A stretch of DNA of 30,167 nt from PSRI01 sp041484195 (lineage in GTDB: Bacteria > Bacteroidota > Bacteroidia > Chitinophagales > Chitinophagaceae), in contig JBGPHC010000040.1 in NCBI GenBank assembly GCA_041484195.1, forward strand, positions 1 to 30,167. Direction: 5' to 3'. The notes below the pieces were generated by a model, which was not told the DNA's origin, did no database searches, and worked only from the letters and a program-made list of their open reading frames with translations. The position numbers and the translations under genes were made by a program. Of this stretch, positions 15,326-23,695 are shown one piece after another. The stretch's first letter is position 1. The number at the start of each line of letters is the position of its first letter.

Positions 15326-16231
15326 ATGAGTCATCACCCGGACTATTTAGATCAACTGGAATCGGAAGCCATTCATATTTTCAGGGAAGTGGCGGGACAG
15401 TTTGAACACCCGGCCTTATTATTCAGCGGGGGAAAGGATTCTATTACACTTGTGCACCTGGCGCTGAAAGCATTTCGCCCAGGCAAATTCCCATTCCCTC
15501 TAGTGCATATCGATACGGGCCACAATTTCCCTGAGGCACTGGATTTCAGAGATCGACTGGTAGACCAAATCGGGGAAACGCTGATCGTGCGCAAAGTGGC
15601 AGATACCATCCGTGAAAAAAAACTGACAGAACAGACAGGTAAATTCGCTAGCCGCAACCAATTGCAGACCTATACCTTATTGGACACGATTGAAGAATTC
15701 GGGTTCGATGCCTGTATAGGAGGCGCCAGGAGAGATGAAGAAAAGGCTAGAGCCAAGGAAAGGATTTTTTCAGTGCGCGATGAATTCGGGCAATGGGAGC
15801 CGAAACGCCAGCGCCCCGAATTATGGAATACCTATAATGGTAAAATAAATAAGGGTGAGAACGTGAGGGTGTTCCCGATCAGCAATTGGACCGAACTGGA
15901 TGTCTGGAATTATGTGCGCCGTGAAAATATCTCTCTTCCTTCCATTTATTTTTCTCATGATCGCACGGTACTTGAACACGAAGGACAACTGGTGGCAGTT
16001 TCAGAATGGATCAGGCTGGATGAGACCGATATTACAGTTAATAAAAAAGTTCGGTATCGCACAGTAGGGGATATGACCTGTACGGCCGCCGTGGAATCAA
16101 ATGCTTCAAGTGTGGAAGAGATCATCCGTGAAATAACGGCCACCAAGACCAGTGAACGCGGCGAAACAAGGATTGACGACAAATTCTCTGAAGCGGCTAT
16201 GGAAGACCGAAAGAAGAATGGATATTTTTAG
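15326..16231 (+). CDS. cysD: Sulfate adenylyltransferase subunit 2
   Basis: A 301-residue ATP pyrophosphatase-type subunit (E. coli CysD is 302). The PP-loop is LLFSGGKDSITLVHLALKAF (about 33-52), followed by the family blocks FPLVHIDTGHNFPEA, GGARRDEEKARAKERIFS and FPISNWTELDVWNYV. With CysN it makes APS from sulfate and ATP. It is separated from cysH by 61 bases and from the cysN start by 63 bases, consistent with one operon. Confidence 0.96.
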   Translation: MSHHPDYLDQLESEAIHIFREVAGQFEHPALLFSGGKDSITLVHLALKAFRPGKFPFPLVHIDTGHNFPEALDFRDRLVDQIGETLIVRKVADTIREKKLTEQTGKFASRNQLQTYTLLDTIEEFGFDACIGGARRDEEKARAKERIFSVRDEFGQWEPKRQRPELWNTYNGKINKGENVRVFPISNWTELDVWNYVRRENISLPSIYFSHDRTVLEHEGQLVAVSEWIRLDETDITVNKKVRYRTVGDMTCTAAVESNASSVEEIIREITATKTSERGETRIDDKFSEAAMEDRKKNGYF

Positions 16232-16294
16232 ATAATGAGAGCAGGGAATGGAGATGCCACCTGCATTAAAATTTTCAAAACCAAGAACATTTAT

Positions 16295-17536
16295 ATGGAT
16301 TTGTTGAGATTTATTACCGCGGGAAGTGTGGACGATGGAAAGAGCACCCTGATCGGTCGCTTGCTTTTCGACAGCAAAAGCATCATGATTGATCAGTTGG
16401 AAGCCATCGGGAAACAGAGCCGTAACCGGCTTGACGGAGAAATTGACCTCGCGCTCCTCACCGACGGCCTGCGTGCAGAAAGAGAGCAGGGGATCACCAT
16501 TGATGTGGCCTATAAGTATTTCTCCACTCCTAAGAGAAAATTCATCATAGCCGATGCGCCGGGACATATTCAATACACAAGAAATATGGTTACCGGAGCG
16601 TCCAATTCGGACCTCATCATCATTCTGGTTGATGCCAGAAACGGTGTGGTAGAACAGACCCGCCGCCATACCATCATAGCATCCCTTTTGAATATTCCCC
16701 ATGTGATCGTCGCCATCAATAAAATGGATCTCGTGAATTACTCACAGGATGTATTTAATAATATCGTGATCGAATATGCCGAACTGGCCAGGAATCTGGG
16801 GTTGAAGGATATTTCTTATATACCCATCAGCGCGTTGAATGGCGATAATATCGTGGATAAATCCGTTCATTTATCCTGGTATGCGGGCGGAACTTTGCTG
16901 GACCTTTTGGAAAATGTGAAAGTGGAGCAGGATATCAATCTCGTTCACTCGCGATTTCCCGTTCAATATGTCATTCGCCCTCAAACGGAAGACTTGCATG
17001 ATTACCGTGGATATGCCGGAAAGATCATCAGTGGTGTTTACAGAAAAGGTGATGCCATTGTGGTCTTGCCTGCCGGCACAACCAGTACCATCAGGGCCAT
17101 TGAAATCGGGGGTGTTGAAGTGGAAGAAGCAAGCGCGCCTCAAAGCATCGTGATCCAGCTCGATGATGCCATAGATATCAGCCGCGGCGATATGATCGTT
17201 CAGCGGAATGATCAACCGGAAATCAGTCAGGATCTGGAAGTGCTGCTTTGCTGGATGGGTAATAAGCCTTTGACTGCCGGGAACCGCTACCTGATTCAGA
17301 TCAACAGCATCAGGGTGAGGGCAGTTGTGCGGGATCTGGAATATAAACTGGATGTAAATACCCTGGAGAAACAATATTCGCCGGGGCAGGCAGACCTGAA
17401 TGATGTTGTGAGAGCCAGCATCCGTACGGCCCTTCCGGTCGCTTATGACACCTACCGGGAATTGAGGGTGAATGGCGGAGCGATTCTGATAGACGAAACC
17501 AGCAATGCAACTGTGGGAGCCTGCATGATCCAATAG
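16295..17536 (+). CDS. cysN: Sulfate adenylyltransferase subunit 1 (GTPase)
   Basis: From ATG 16295 the protein has 413 residues and begins MDLLRFITAGSVDDGKST, the normal CysN start; an in-frame ATG at 16235 would add 20 residues unlike the family. It is an elongation-factor-like GTPase: G1 GSVDDGKST, G3 DAPGH, G4 NKMD and G5 SAL. GTP hydrolysis drives APS synthesis by the CysD partner. The chain ends after the translation-factor-like beta domains and has no fused CysC (APS kinase) domain, which fits a pathway through an APS-type CysH. Confidence 0.95.
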   Translation: MDLLRFITAGSVDDGKSTLIGRLLFDSKSIMIDQLEAIGKQSRNRLDGEIDLALLTDGLRAEREQGITIDVAYKYFSTPKRKFIIADAPGHIQYTRNMVTGASNSDLIIILVDARNGVVEQTRRHTIIASLLNIPHVIVAINKMDLVNYSQDVFNNIVIEYAELARNLGLKDISYIPISALNGDNIVDKSVHLSWYAGGTLLDLLENVKVEQDINLVHSRFPVQYVIRPQTEDLHDYRGYAGKIISGVYRKGDAIVVLPAGTTSTIRAIEIGGVEVEEASAPQSIVIQLDDAIDISRGDMIVQRNDQPEISQDLEVLLCWMGNKPLTAGNRYLIQINSIRVRAVVRDLEYKLDVNTLEKQYSPGQADLNDVVRASIRTALPVAYDTYRELRVNGGAILIDETSNATVGACMIQ

Positions 17537-17577
17537 CTTATAATTCAAAATAGCGTAAACGATTTTTTTTGAATGTT

Positions 17578-17600
17578 TATCCTACTAATAAAGTAGACTA
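17578..17600. promoter_or_regulatory. Candidate sulfur-regulon operator, site B (before cobA)
   Basis: Dyad CTACTA (17582-17587) and AAGTAG (17591-17596), with the right-hand extension AGTAGACTA identical over nine bases to the site at 23641-23663. It lies in the 68-base gap between cysN and cobA, five bases before the chosen cobA ATG. It may mark an internal promoter for the second half of the operon, although no clear -7 element is seen here. Confidence 0.55.
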
Positions 17601-17604
17601 TAGG

Positions 17605-18459
17605 ATGGAACAACAGGCCAACATTAAAGGTAAAGTGATCATCGCGGGAGCGGGTCCCGGGGATCCCGATCTTATAACGGTGAAGGCTATGCGGTGGCTG
17701 CAGCTGGCAGACACAGTATTGACCGACCGCCTGGTAAGCGATGTCATTCTGCAGCGGTACGTGAACAACCAGGCTGAAATAATTTATGTCGGTAAGGAAT
17801 GCCGGCGCGGCACTTCTACGCCCCAGGAATCCATCAATGAGTGGATGCTGCACTATGCGCTCCAGGGAAAATTGGTGGTAAGACTGAAAGGCGGTGATGT
17901 ATCGGTTTTTTCAAATATCCTGACAGAGTTGGAAACACTGGTTGCAAATCATATACCCTATGAGATAGTACCAGGCGTGACGGCGGCTTTGGGCGCGGCG
18001 GCCTATTCAGGAATTCCACTCACGGCCCGCGATCATGCCACCGCCGTGCGTTTTCTCACTTACTACCGGTCAGATATAGTGCCTGATTCGTATTGGAAGG
18101 AATTGGCTGCAACCGGCGATACACTGGTGTTTTACATGTCGGCCGAGACCCTGGATGGAGTGATCGAAAACCTGGTTGGCCACGGCATTCAGGAAGACAA
18201 GCAGGTTGCCGTCATTGAGCAAGCAACTACCCCGATGCAAAGGGTATATGTGAGCGGGGTTCATGAATATCACCGACAATTGCAGGGACTGCGACTCATC
18301 TCGCCATCCATTGTGATCATTGGAAACACCGTGGCATTGCATGAAAAATTCGGATGGATAGCAAATAGCGATAGCAGGGACCCCTATTTCAAATCCGTTG
18401 CCTCTTTGGAAAAACATATCAACCAAAATAATCAGGAAGAACATGTTAGCAGAGCCTAA
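17605..18459 (+). CDS. cobA: Uroporphyrinogen-III C-methyltransferase
   Basis: 284 residues from ATG 17605 (MEQQANIKGK); an upstream in-frame TTG at 17569 would run through the candidate operator and is rejected. The SAM-binding methylase fold is shown by IIAGAGPGDPDLITVKA, VLTDRLVS, VVRLKGGDVSVFS and VPGVTAALGAAAYSGIPLTAR. It methylates uroporphyrinogen III twice to give precorrin-2, the first dedicated step to siroheme. Siroheme is the cofactor of the CysI protein encoded two genes later. The gene overlaps cysJ by 17 bases. It has only the CysG-A activity; the CysG-B activity is in the fusion gene at 21910. Confidence 0.92.
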   Translation: MEQQANIKGKVIIAGAGPGDPDLITVKAMRWLQLADTVLTDRLVSDVILQRYVNNQAEIIYVGKECRRGTSTPQESINEWMLHYALQGKLVVRLKGGDVSVFSNILTELETLVANHIPYEIVPGVTAALGAAAYSGIPLTARDHATAVRFLTYYRSDIVPDSYWKELAATGDTLVFYMSAETLDGVIENLVGHGIQEDKQVAVIEQATTPMQRVYVSGVHEYHRQLQGLRLISPSIVIIGNTVALHEKFGWIANSDSRDPYFKSVASLEKHINQNNQEEHVSRA

Positions 18460-20137
18460 ATTGAAAACTTTTCAGGAACTCATTACCAACGCTTCCCGTG
18501 AAGAGTTGATTTGGATGAATGGATTTCTCGCGGGCCTGGTATTGGGAGAATCCAATGGTCATAGCAGCAGCGGCATTCCCGCCGCTGTGAAAGTGAACAG
18601 GATCTCATTGGTATTTGGTACAGAGACCGGCAATTCCAAAAAGCTGGCTACCGATTTTGCCGCCAAAGCGAAAAAGACGGGCGTCAATGTGAAACTGACA
18701 TCGCTGGATCAGTACCGCCTAAGCGACCTGGCAAGAGAAGAATATTTCTTCATTGTAGTCAGTACACAGGGAGACGGAGAACCTCCTGGCACGGCGAAAA
18801 AATTCTACGATCATATATTCCGTGAAAAAGTGCAACTGAATAAATTGAAATATGGCGTACTGGCTCTTGGAGATACAGCATATCCATTGTTTTGCAAAAC
18901 AGGGGAAGACCTGGACAGACAACTGCAAATTTTGGGCGGCACCCGAGTCGTGCCTTTGCAAAAATGTGATACCGACTATGCCGGCGATGCAGGCGCCTGG
19001 TTTGATCAGGTCATGAATGTTCTCTCACAAGGCAGCTCCAATGACGTGGTTCTCCCCGTTATCAAAAAATCCAAACACAAAAAAAATCATTCCGGCACGA
19101 TAATCACCAATATGAATTTGAATGATCGGGGCTCCGGAAAACAAACCCATCATATCGAAATCGAGGTGGAAGGCGAAGCGGAATATCAACCCGGCGATTC
19201 CATTGGAATTGTGCCCAATAACAGGAAGGAGATTGTTTCAGCCATTCTCGCGGTGGCGGGTGTGGATGGAACGGGCACGGTAGAGTACAGGGATGAAAGA
19301 CATACCATTTCTGATTTACTCACCGGGAAATTGAATATTGTTCATCTACCCGAAAGAGTAGTGAAACAGTATGCGGCCATCGTGAAGCAGGAAATCCCCG
19401 ACACCAGGATTGATTTGCTGGACCTGCTCCGGATTTATCCGGTGAAAGATGAAATCCAATTTGAGAAAGTGCTTGAGGTCCTCGAACCTATTCCGCCCCG
19501 ACTCTATTCAATTTCTTCTTCGCCGGAAGCTCATGGCAACGAAATACATATTACCGTGGCAAAGGACAGGTTCAATATTAATAAAGAAGAAAAATTCGGA
19601 CTCTGTTCCGATTTTCTATCCGGGCTTGAACCTGGAACTTCGGTAGAATTCTATGTGCACAGAAACCTGAATTTCAAATTACCTGCGCCGGATAAAGATA
19701 TCATAATGGTTGGACCGGGAACCGGGATCGCTCCATTCAGGTCATTTATTGCAGAAAGAGATGCCACGGGCGCCACAGGCCGGAACTGGCTTTTTTTTGG
19801 TGACAGGAAGTTTACTTCGGATTTTCTTTATCAGACTGAGATTCAGAACTGGACACAGACAGGAGTGCTTTCAAAAGTGAGCCTTGCATTTTCAAGGGAC
19901 CATGAATGGAAGACCTATGTGCAGCACAGGATACTCGAATTTTCAAAAGACCTGTGGAGCTGGATCAGCGGTGGCGGTTATATATATGTATGTGGCGCCA
20001 GAGAACCGATGAGCCGGGATGTGGAACTGGCCATTCTCCAGGTCATTTCAAGGCAGGGAGGCAAATCAGATCAGGAAGCGCTGGCCTGTCTGGAGCAATT
20101 GAAGGAGGAAGGCCGGTATTTGACTGATGTGTACTGA
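18443..20137 (+). CDS. cysJ: NADPH-sulfite reductase flavoprotein alpha subunit
   Basis: About 564 residues from ATG 18443, which overlaps the end of cobA; an in-frame ATG at 18398 lies deeper in cobA and is unlikely. The flavodoxin domain (about 55-195) starts LVFGTETGNSKKLA and has VSTQGDGEPPGTAKKF for FMN. The FAD domain has PRLYSISSSPEAHGNEIHIT. The NADPH domain has GPGTGIAPFRSFIAERDA and YVCGAREPMSRDVE, and the chain ends LTDVY. It passes electrons from NADPH to CysI for reduction of sulfite to sulfide. Confidence 0.95.
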   Translation: MLAEPKLKTFQELITNASREELIWMNGFLAGLVLGESNGHSSSGIPAAVKVNRISLVFGTETGNSKKLATDFAAKAKKTGVNVKLTSLDQYRLSDLAREEYFFIVVSTQGDGEPPGTAKKFYDHIFREKVQLNKLKYGVLALGDTAYPLFCKTGEDLDRQLQILGGTRVVPLQKCDTDYAGDAGAWFDQVMNVLSQGSSNDVVLPVIKKSKHKKNHSGTIITNMNLNDRGSGKQTHHIEIEVEGEAEYQPGDSIGIVPNNRKEIVSAILAVAGVDGTGTVEYRDERHTISDLLTGKLNIVHLPERVVKQYAAIVKQEIPDTRIDLLDLLRIYPVKDEIQFEKVLEVLEPIPPRLYSISSSPEAHGNEIHITVAKDRFNINKEEKFGLCSDFLSGLEPGTSVEFYVHRNLNFKLPAPDKDIIMVGPGTGIAPFRSFIAERDATGATGRNWLFFGDRKFTSDFLYQTEIQNWTQTGVLSKVSLAFSRDHEWKTYVQHRILEFSKDLWSWISGGGYIYVCGAREPMSRDVELAILQVISRQGGKSDQEALACLEQLKEEGRYLTDVY

Positions 20138-20221
20138 GATCGGGGCGCTTGATTATCTCAAGGAATATTTCAACAAAAAATGAATAAAAAAGAAATTTAA
20201 CCAGGAAACAGGAAAATTAAA

Positions 20222-21901
20222 ATGGCTGAGAAAAATAATTTATCGCCGGTAGAAAGGATCAAGAAGGAAAGCAGGGGTCTGCGTGGTACATTGAAGGAGA
20301 GTCTGAAAGATGAACTCACCGGAGCGATCCGGGAAGATGATCAAGCCCTGATTAAATTTCATGGAATGTACCAGCAGGATGACAGGGACCGCAGGGAAGA
20401 AAGGGCCTCCAAGAAGCTGGAATGGTTGTATTCATTCATGATCAGGTTGAGATTGCCAGGCGGGTTTATGACACCCGAGCAATGGATAGGCCTGCATCAT
20501 ATCGCCGGCGAACACACCACAGGAGTGATCAAGATAACAACCCGCCAAACGATACAGATGCATGGCATCCTTAAATCGCATATCAAACCAACCCTAAAAA
20601 GTTTCAACACTTTGCATCTCGATTCCATTGCCGCCTGCGGCGATGTGAATCGAAATGTGATATGCTCGGCGCATCCAAAACAGTCACCCATACACGCGGA
20701 GATTTTTGACTATGCTGCCAGGATTAGTGCGATGGCCCTCCCTAAGACGAGAGCCTATTATGAAATATGGCTGGATGAACAGCCTCTGCAGGCTGAAGAA
20801 AAACAAAAAGAAGAGGACCCCTTATACCAGGAGCTTTACCTACCAAGGAAATTCAAGGTAGCGATTGCGATTCCGCCGAATAATGACGTGGATGTATTTG
20901 CCAATGACCTCGGACTCATTGCCATTGTTGAAAATGGCCGACTGGCGGGATTTAATATCGCCGTAGGCGGAGGATTGGGAACAACACATGGCAATTCACA
21001 GACCTATCCCAGGCTTGCGACAGAGATTGGGTTTTGCGAAGAAGGTGATGTCTTGTTGAAACTCATCTACACTATTATTGGTATTCAAAGGGATTTTGGA
21101 AACAGAAGCGACAGAAAATTGGCGCGCCTGAAATATACCCTTGACAAAATGGGCGTGGAGAATTTCAAGACCGAATTGGAAAAACGTTTGGGCTTCAACC
21201 TAAGGGTTCCGAGGGCTTACCGGTTCACGGAAAGAAGGGACTATTATGGCTGGCAGCAGAATCATGAAGGTAAATGGTACTATACTTTATTTATTGAGAA
21301 TGGAAGAGTGCGGGATGATGAAGGAACTTCTCTTAAAACTGCTCTTTTCGAAGTAGCGCAAACGGGAACAGCAAATTTCAGATTTACTACTAACCAGAAC
21401 CTCATTTTGTCTGACATAAATGCAAAGGATAAAGCAATCATAGACACTATTCTCGACAAGTATGGGATAATTGATAATACCCGGAATGCAGGGGCCGTCC
21501 GCAGGAATGCCCTGGCCTGTGTCGCTTTGAATACATGTCCGCTTGCCCTTGCAGAGGCACAGCGTTATCTGCCATCGCTCATCACGAAGATGGAAGGGAT
21601 TTTGGAAAAATACGGTTTGCAGGAAGATGAAATATCGGTGCGGATGACGGGATGCCCCAATGGTTGTGCGAGACCCTTTGCCGCGGAAATTGGTTTTGTT
21701 GGAACGGCTTATGGGTTCTATAATCTATACCTGGGTGGCGACAGGTTGGGTACGAGGCTGAATAAGATATACAAAGAAAATCTTGACGAAGTTGCCATAC
21801 TCAAAGAACTGGATGAATTGCTCGCTGTTTACAGCAGGGAAAGAAAGGAAAATGAATCCTTCGGCGATTTTGCCAACCATATCTGGGTGAACGAAAAATA
21901 A
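20222..21901 (+). CDS. cysI: Sulfite reductase hemoprotein beta subunit
   Basis: A 559-residue siroheme/[4Fe-4S] sulfite reductase. The cluster ligands are Cys433 and Cys439 (CVALNTC) and Cys478 and Cys482 (GCPNGC), with the same spacing as in the E. coli enzyme. TTRQTIQMHG, DVNRNVICSAHP and RFTTNQNLIL line the siroheme and sulfite site. It carries out the six-electron reduction of sulfite to sulfide using electrons from CysJ. The next gene starts eight bases after its stop and completes siroheme synthesis, so cofactor and apoenzyme are made together. Confidence 0.96.
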   Translation: MAEKNNLSPVERIKKESRGLRGTLKESLKDELTGAIREDDQALIKFHGMYQQDDRDRREERASKKLEWLYSFMIRLRLPGGFMTPEQWIGLHHIAGEHTTGVIKITTRQTIQMHGILKSHIKPTLKSFNTLHLDSIAACGDVNRNVICSAHPKQSPIHAEIFDYAARISAMALPKTRAYYEIWLDEQPLQAEEKQKEEDPLYQELYLPRKFKVAIAIPPNNDVDVFANDLGLIAIVENGRLAGFNIAVGGGLGTTHGNSQTYPRLATEIGFCEEGDVLLKLIYTIIGIQRDFGNRSDRKLARLKYTLDKMGVENFKTELEKRLGFNLRVPRAYRFTERRDYYGWQQNHEGKWYYTLFIENGRVRDDEGTSLKTALFEVAQTGTANFRFTTNQNLILSDINAKDKAIIDTILDKYGIIDNTRNAGAVRRNALACVALNTCPLALAEAQRYLPSLITKMEGILEKYGLQEDEISVRMTGCPNGCARPFAAEIGFVGTAYGFYNLYLGGDRLGTRLNKIYKENLDEVAILKELDELLAVYSRERKENESFGDFANHIWVNEK

Positions 21902-21909
21902 TTATGTAA

Positions 21910-23439
21910 ATGGACCAGATGGAAAATTTAACAGATTTCATGCCGGCGGTTGAAAAGGGCAATCACCTGTTCCCGGTCTTTATAAAGCTGGAGCAGTTGA
22001 AGCTATTGATTGTTGGAGGAGGCAATGTAGCCGTGGAGAAATTAAATGCCGTGCTGCAGAATTCTCCTGCTACCAGGATCAATGTGGTGGCCCGGGAATT
22101 GCATGATGTGGTACATGCGCTGACGCTTCGTCATTCCAATATCGGATTGTGGGAAAAAGAATACGAGGATTCAGACCTCGAAGACATCGACCTTGTGTTG
22201 GTGGCTGTGAACAATAAGCAGTTGAGTAAACGCATCCGCGAAGACGCCCACCGGAGGGGCATTTTCGTGAATGTGGCAGATGATCCCGAACTCTGCGATT
22301 TTTACTTAAGCTCCGTGGTTAAGAAAGGGAATCTCAAGATCGCCATATCCACCAATGGTAAATCGCCCACGATCGCGAAAAGGCTGAAGGAAGCTTTCAA
22401 CGATGTATTGCCAGAAGAACTGGATGAAGTGCTGGATAATATGGAAAGGATCCGGAAAAAACTGAATGGAAGCTTTGAAGAAAAAGTGCTGAAGCTAAAT
22501 CATATTACGAAGATACTTTCGGTGAGGGATAACCTCAAGGTCAAGGTGCAGAGTGAGAAACGCTGGAAGCGCATAGCGACCTACTGTCTCTTTGCTTTCT
22601 TCTTCATGCTTATTGGACATTTTCTCTTATCCTATGTTCCCATAAGAGACATTGCTTCGGATGTAAAGCTAGCTATAACCCATCTCGACAATCAATTTTA
22701 TTGGATGATATTCGCGGGTTTCTTCGCTCAAATGGTAGATGGAGCCCTCGGTATGGGATATGGAGTAACCTCAACGACCATACTCATGTCTTTGGGTATT
22801 AATCTTTCCGCCATCAGTGGCAGTGTTCATACCGCGGAAATGTTTGCCAGCGGGGCTTCCGGGTATAGTCATTACAAATTCGGGAACGTCAATAAGCGGT
22901 TATTCAAGGCCATGTTGATTCCTGGCATTCTTGGCGCGATACTGGGTGCATTTCTCCTCTCGAAATTCGGTGACGAATACTCGAAGTTCATCAGGCCGAT
23001 TTTGGCGACATATACTTTGTTATTGGGTGCGCGAATCATCGCCTACGCCTATAAGAAGAACAGGAAACCCAGGAAAGTAAAAAGAGTCGGCTGGCTGGCG
23101 GGAGCGGGTGGCTTCCTGGATTCATTCGGCGGCGGTGGTTGGGGCCCACTCGTAACCAGTACGCTCATATCGAAAGGCAGAAGTCCGAAATATGTTATTG
23201 GGACGGTGAGCATCACTGAATTTTTTGTCACACTGGCCAGTGCCCTCACTTTTTTTTCTATGATCGGAGTGAGCCATTGGCAGGTGATCGTGGGATTAAT
23301 AATTGGAGGATTTGTGGCCGCGCCTATTGCTGCAAGGTTGGCGGGGAGATTGCCCGCAAAGGCCATGTTCCTCTGCGTTGGTGCTCTGGTGATCCTCTCC
23401 AGCCTGAGAATCTTGCTGAAGGCGCTGGGGCTGTTCTAG
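21910..23439 (+). CDS. Siroheme synthase (precorrin-2 dehydrogenase) fused to a TauE/SafE (TSUP) permease
   Basis: One uninterrupted 509-codon frame with two functions. Residues about 20-205 are a Met8p/CysG-B-like domain: LLIVGGGNVAVEK for NAD, NVADDPELCDFYLSS with the catalytic Asp near 124, and ISTNGKSPTIAKRLKE. It would oxidise precorrin-2 and insert iron to form siroheme. Residues about 220-509 are a TauE/SafE permease with seven to eight hydrophobic segments (for example about 223-243, 262-282, 330-353, 362-382, 432-452, 457-478, 483-503) and the motifs AQMVDGALGMGYG and GGFLDSFGGGGWGP. The permease may import sulfate or export excess sulfite; direction and substrate cannot be read. There is no sign of frameshift or sequence-level joining error. 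An alternative start is ATG 21919. It ends the main cys operon. Confidence 0.92.
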   Translation: MDQMENLTDFMPAVEKGNHLFPVFIKLEQLKLLIVGGGNVAVEKLNAVLQNSPATRINVVARELHDVVHALTLRHSNIGLWEKEYEDSDLEDIDLVLVAVNNKQLSKRIREDAHRRGIFVNVADDPELCDFYLSSVVKKGNLKIAISTNGKSPTIAKRLKEAFNDVLPEELDEVLDNMERIRKKLNGSFEEKVLKLNHITKILSVRDNLKVKVQSEKRWKRIATYCLFAFFFMLIGHFLLSYVPIRDIASDVKLAITHLDNQFYWMIFAGFFAQMVDGALGMGYGVTSTTILMSLGINLSAISGSVHTAEMFASGASGYSHYKFGNVNKRLFKAMLIPGILGAILGAFLLSKFGDEYSKFIRPILATYTLLLGARIIAYAYKKNRKPRKVKRVGWLAGAGGFLDSFGGGGWGPLVTSTLISKGRSPKYVIGTVSITEFFVTLASALTFFSMIGVSHWQVIVGLIIGGFVAAPIAARLAGRLPAKAMFLCVGALVILSSLRILLKALGLF

Positions 23440-23606
23440 TGGAAGATGCACTTGAATTTTGTATATAAAGAGCCCAGCATTGTATTGACTTATTTGAATA
23501 TTTAACCACATACTAAAACGAATCTTGGTGCGATTTTACAAAACCTTGCACGTTACCGCGCTATTATCCAGGGCCACGCAGCCGGATGAAACAGATTGTA
23601 GAGTGC
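23440..23606. other. Spacer after the cys operon, nothing recognised
   Basis: I see no gene here. Some GC-rich pieces between 23545 and 23600 look as if they could fold, but they match no RNA family I know. The region ends in the terminator-like hairpin at 23607-23633. Confidence 0.3.
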
Positions 23607-23633
23607 CGACCCCTTGAACGGGCGATTTTTTTT
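23607..23633 (+). terminator. Probable terminator of the cys operon
   Basis: CG-A-CCC (23607-23612) pairs with GGGCG (23620-23624) with one bulged A, followed by A and eight T residues at 23626-23633. The stem is only five pairs, but the T-tract is strong. It separates the cys operon from the TonB receptor, which then has its own operator-containing upstream region. Confidence 0.5.
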
Positions 23634-23640
23634 GTATTAA

Positions 23641-23663
23641 TAGTCTATAAAATTAGTAGACTA
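23641..23663. promoter_or_regulatory. Candidate sulfur-regulon operator, site C (before the TonB receptor)
   Basis: A perfect 7-bp inverted repeat, TAGTCTA at 23641-23647 and TAGACTA at 23657-23663, with a nine-base centre. It is the best of three related sites in the window and lies 33 bases before the TonB receptor ATG. A further half-site, TCTACTA, is at 23670-23676. No exact TAnnTTTG element is visible beside it. Confidence 0.6.
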
Positions 23664-23695
23664 ATAGATTCTACTACCAAAAAGAACTAATTGTA

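Noticed and set aside
17569..17604. N-terminal extension of cobA from a TTG codon
   Set aside because: The extension reads through the candidate operator, and the methylase domain starts properly after the ATG at 17605.
23545..23633. TPP-riboswitch-like words (CTGGATAAT on the minus strand, CCCTTGAAC on the plus strand)
   Set aside because: They lie on opposite strands and in the wrong order, and no CTGAGA element is present, so this is not a TPP riboswitch.
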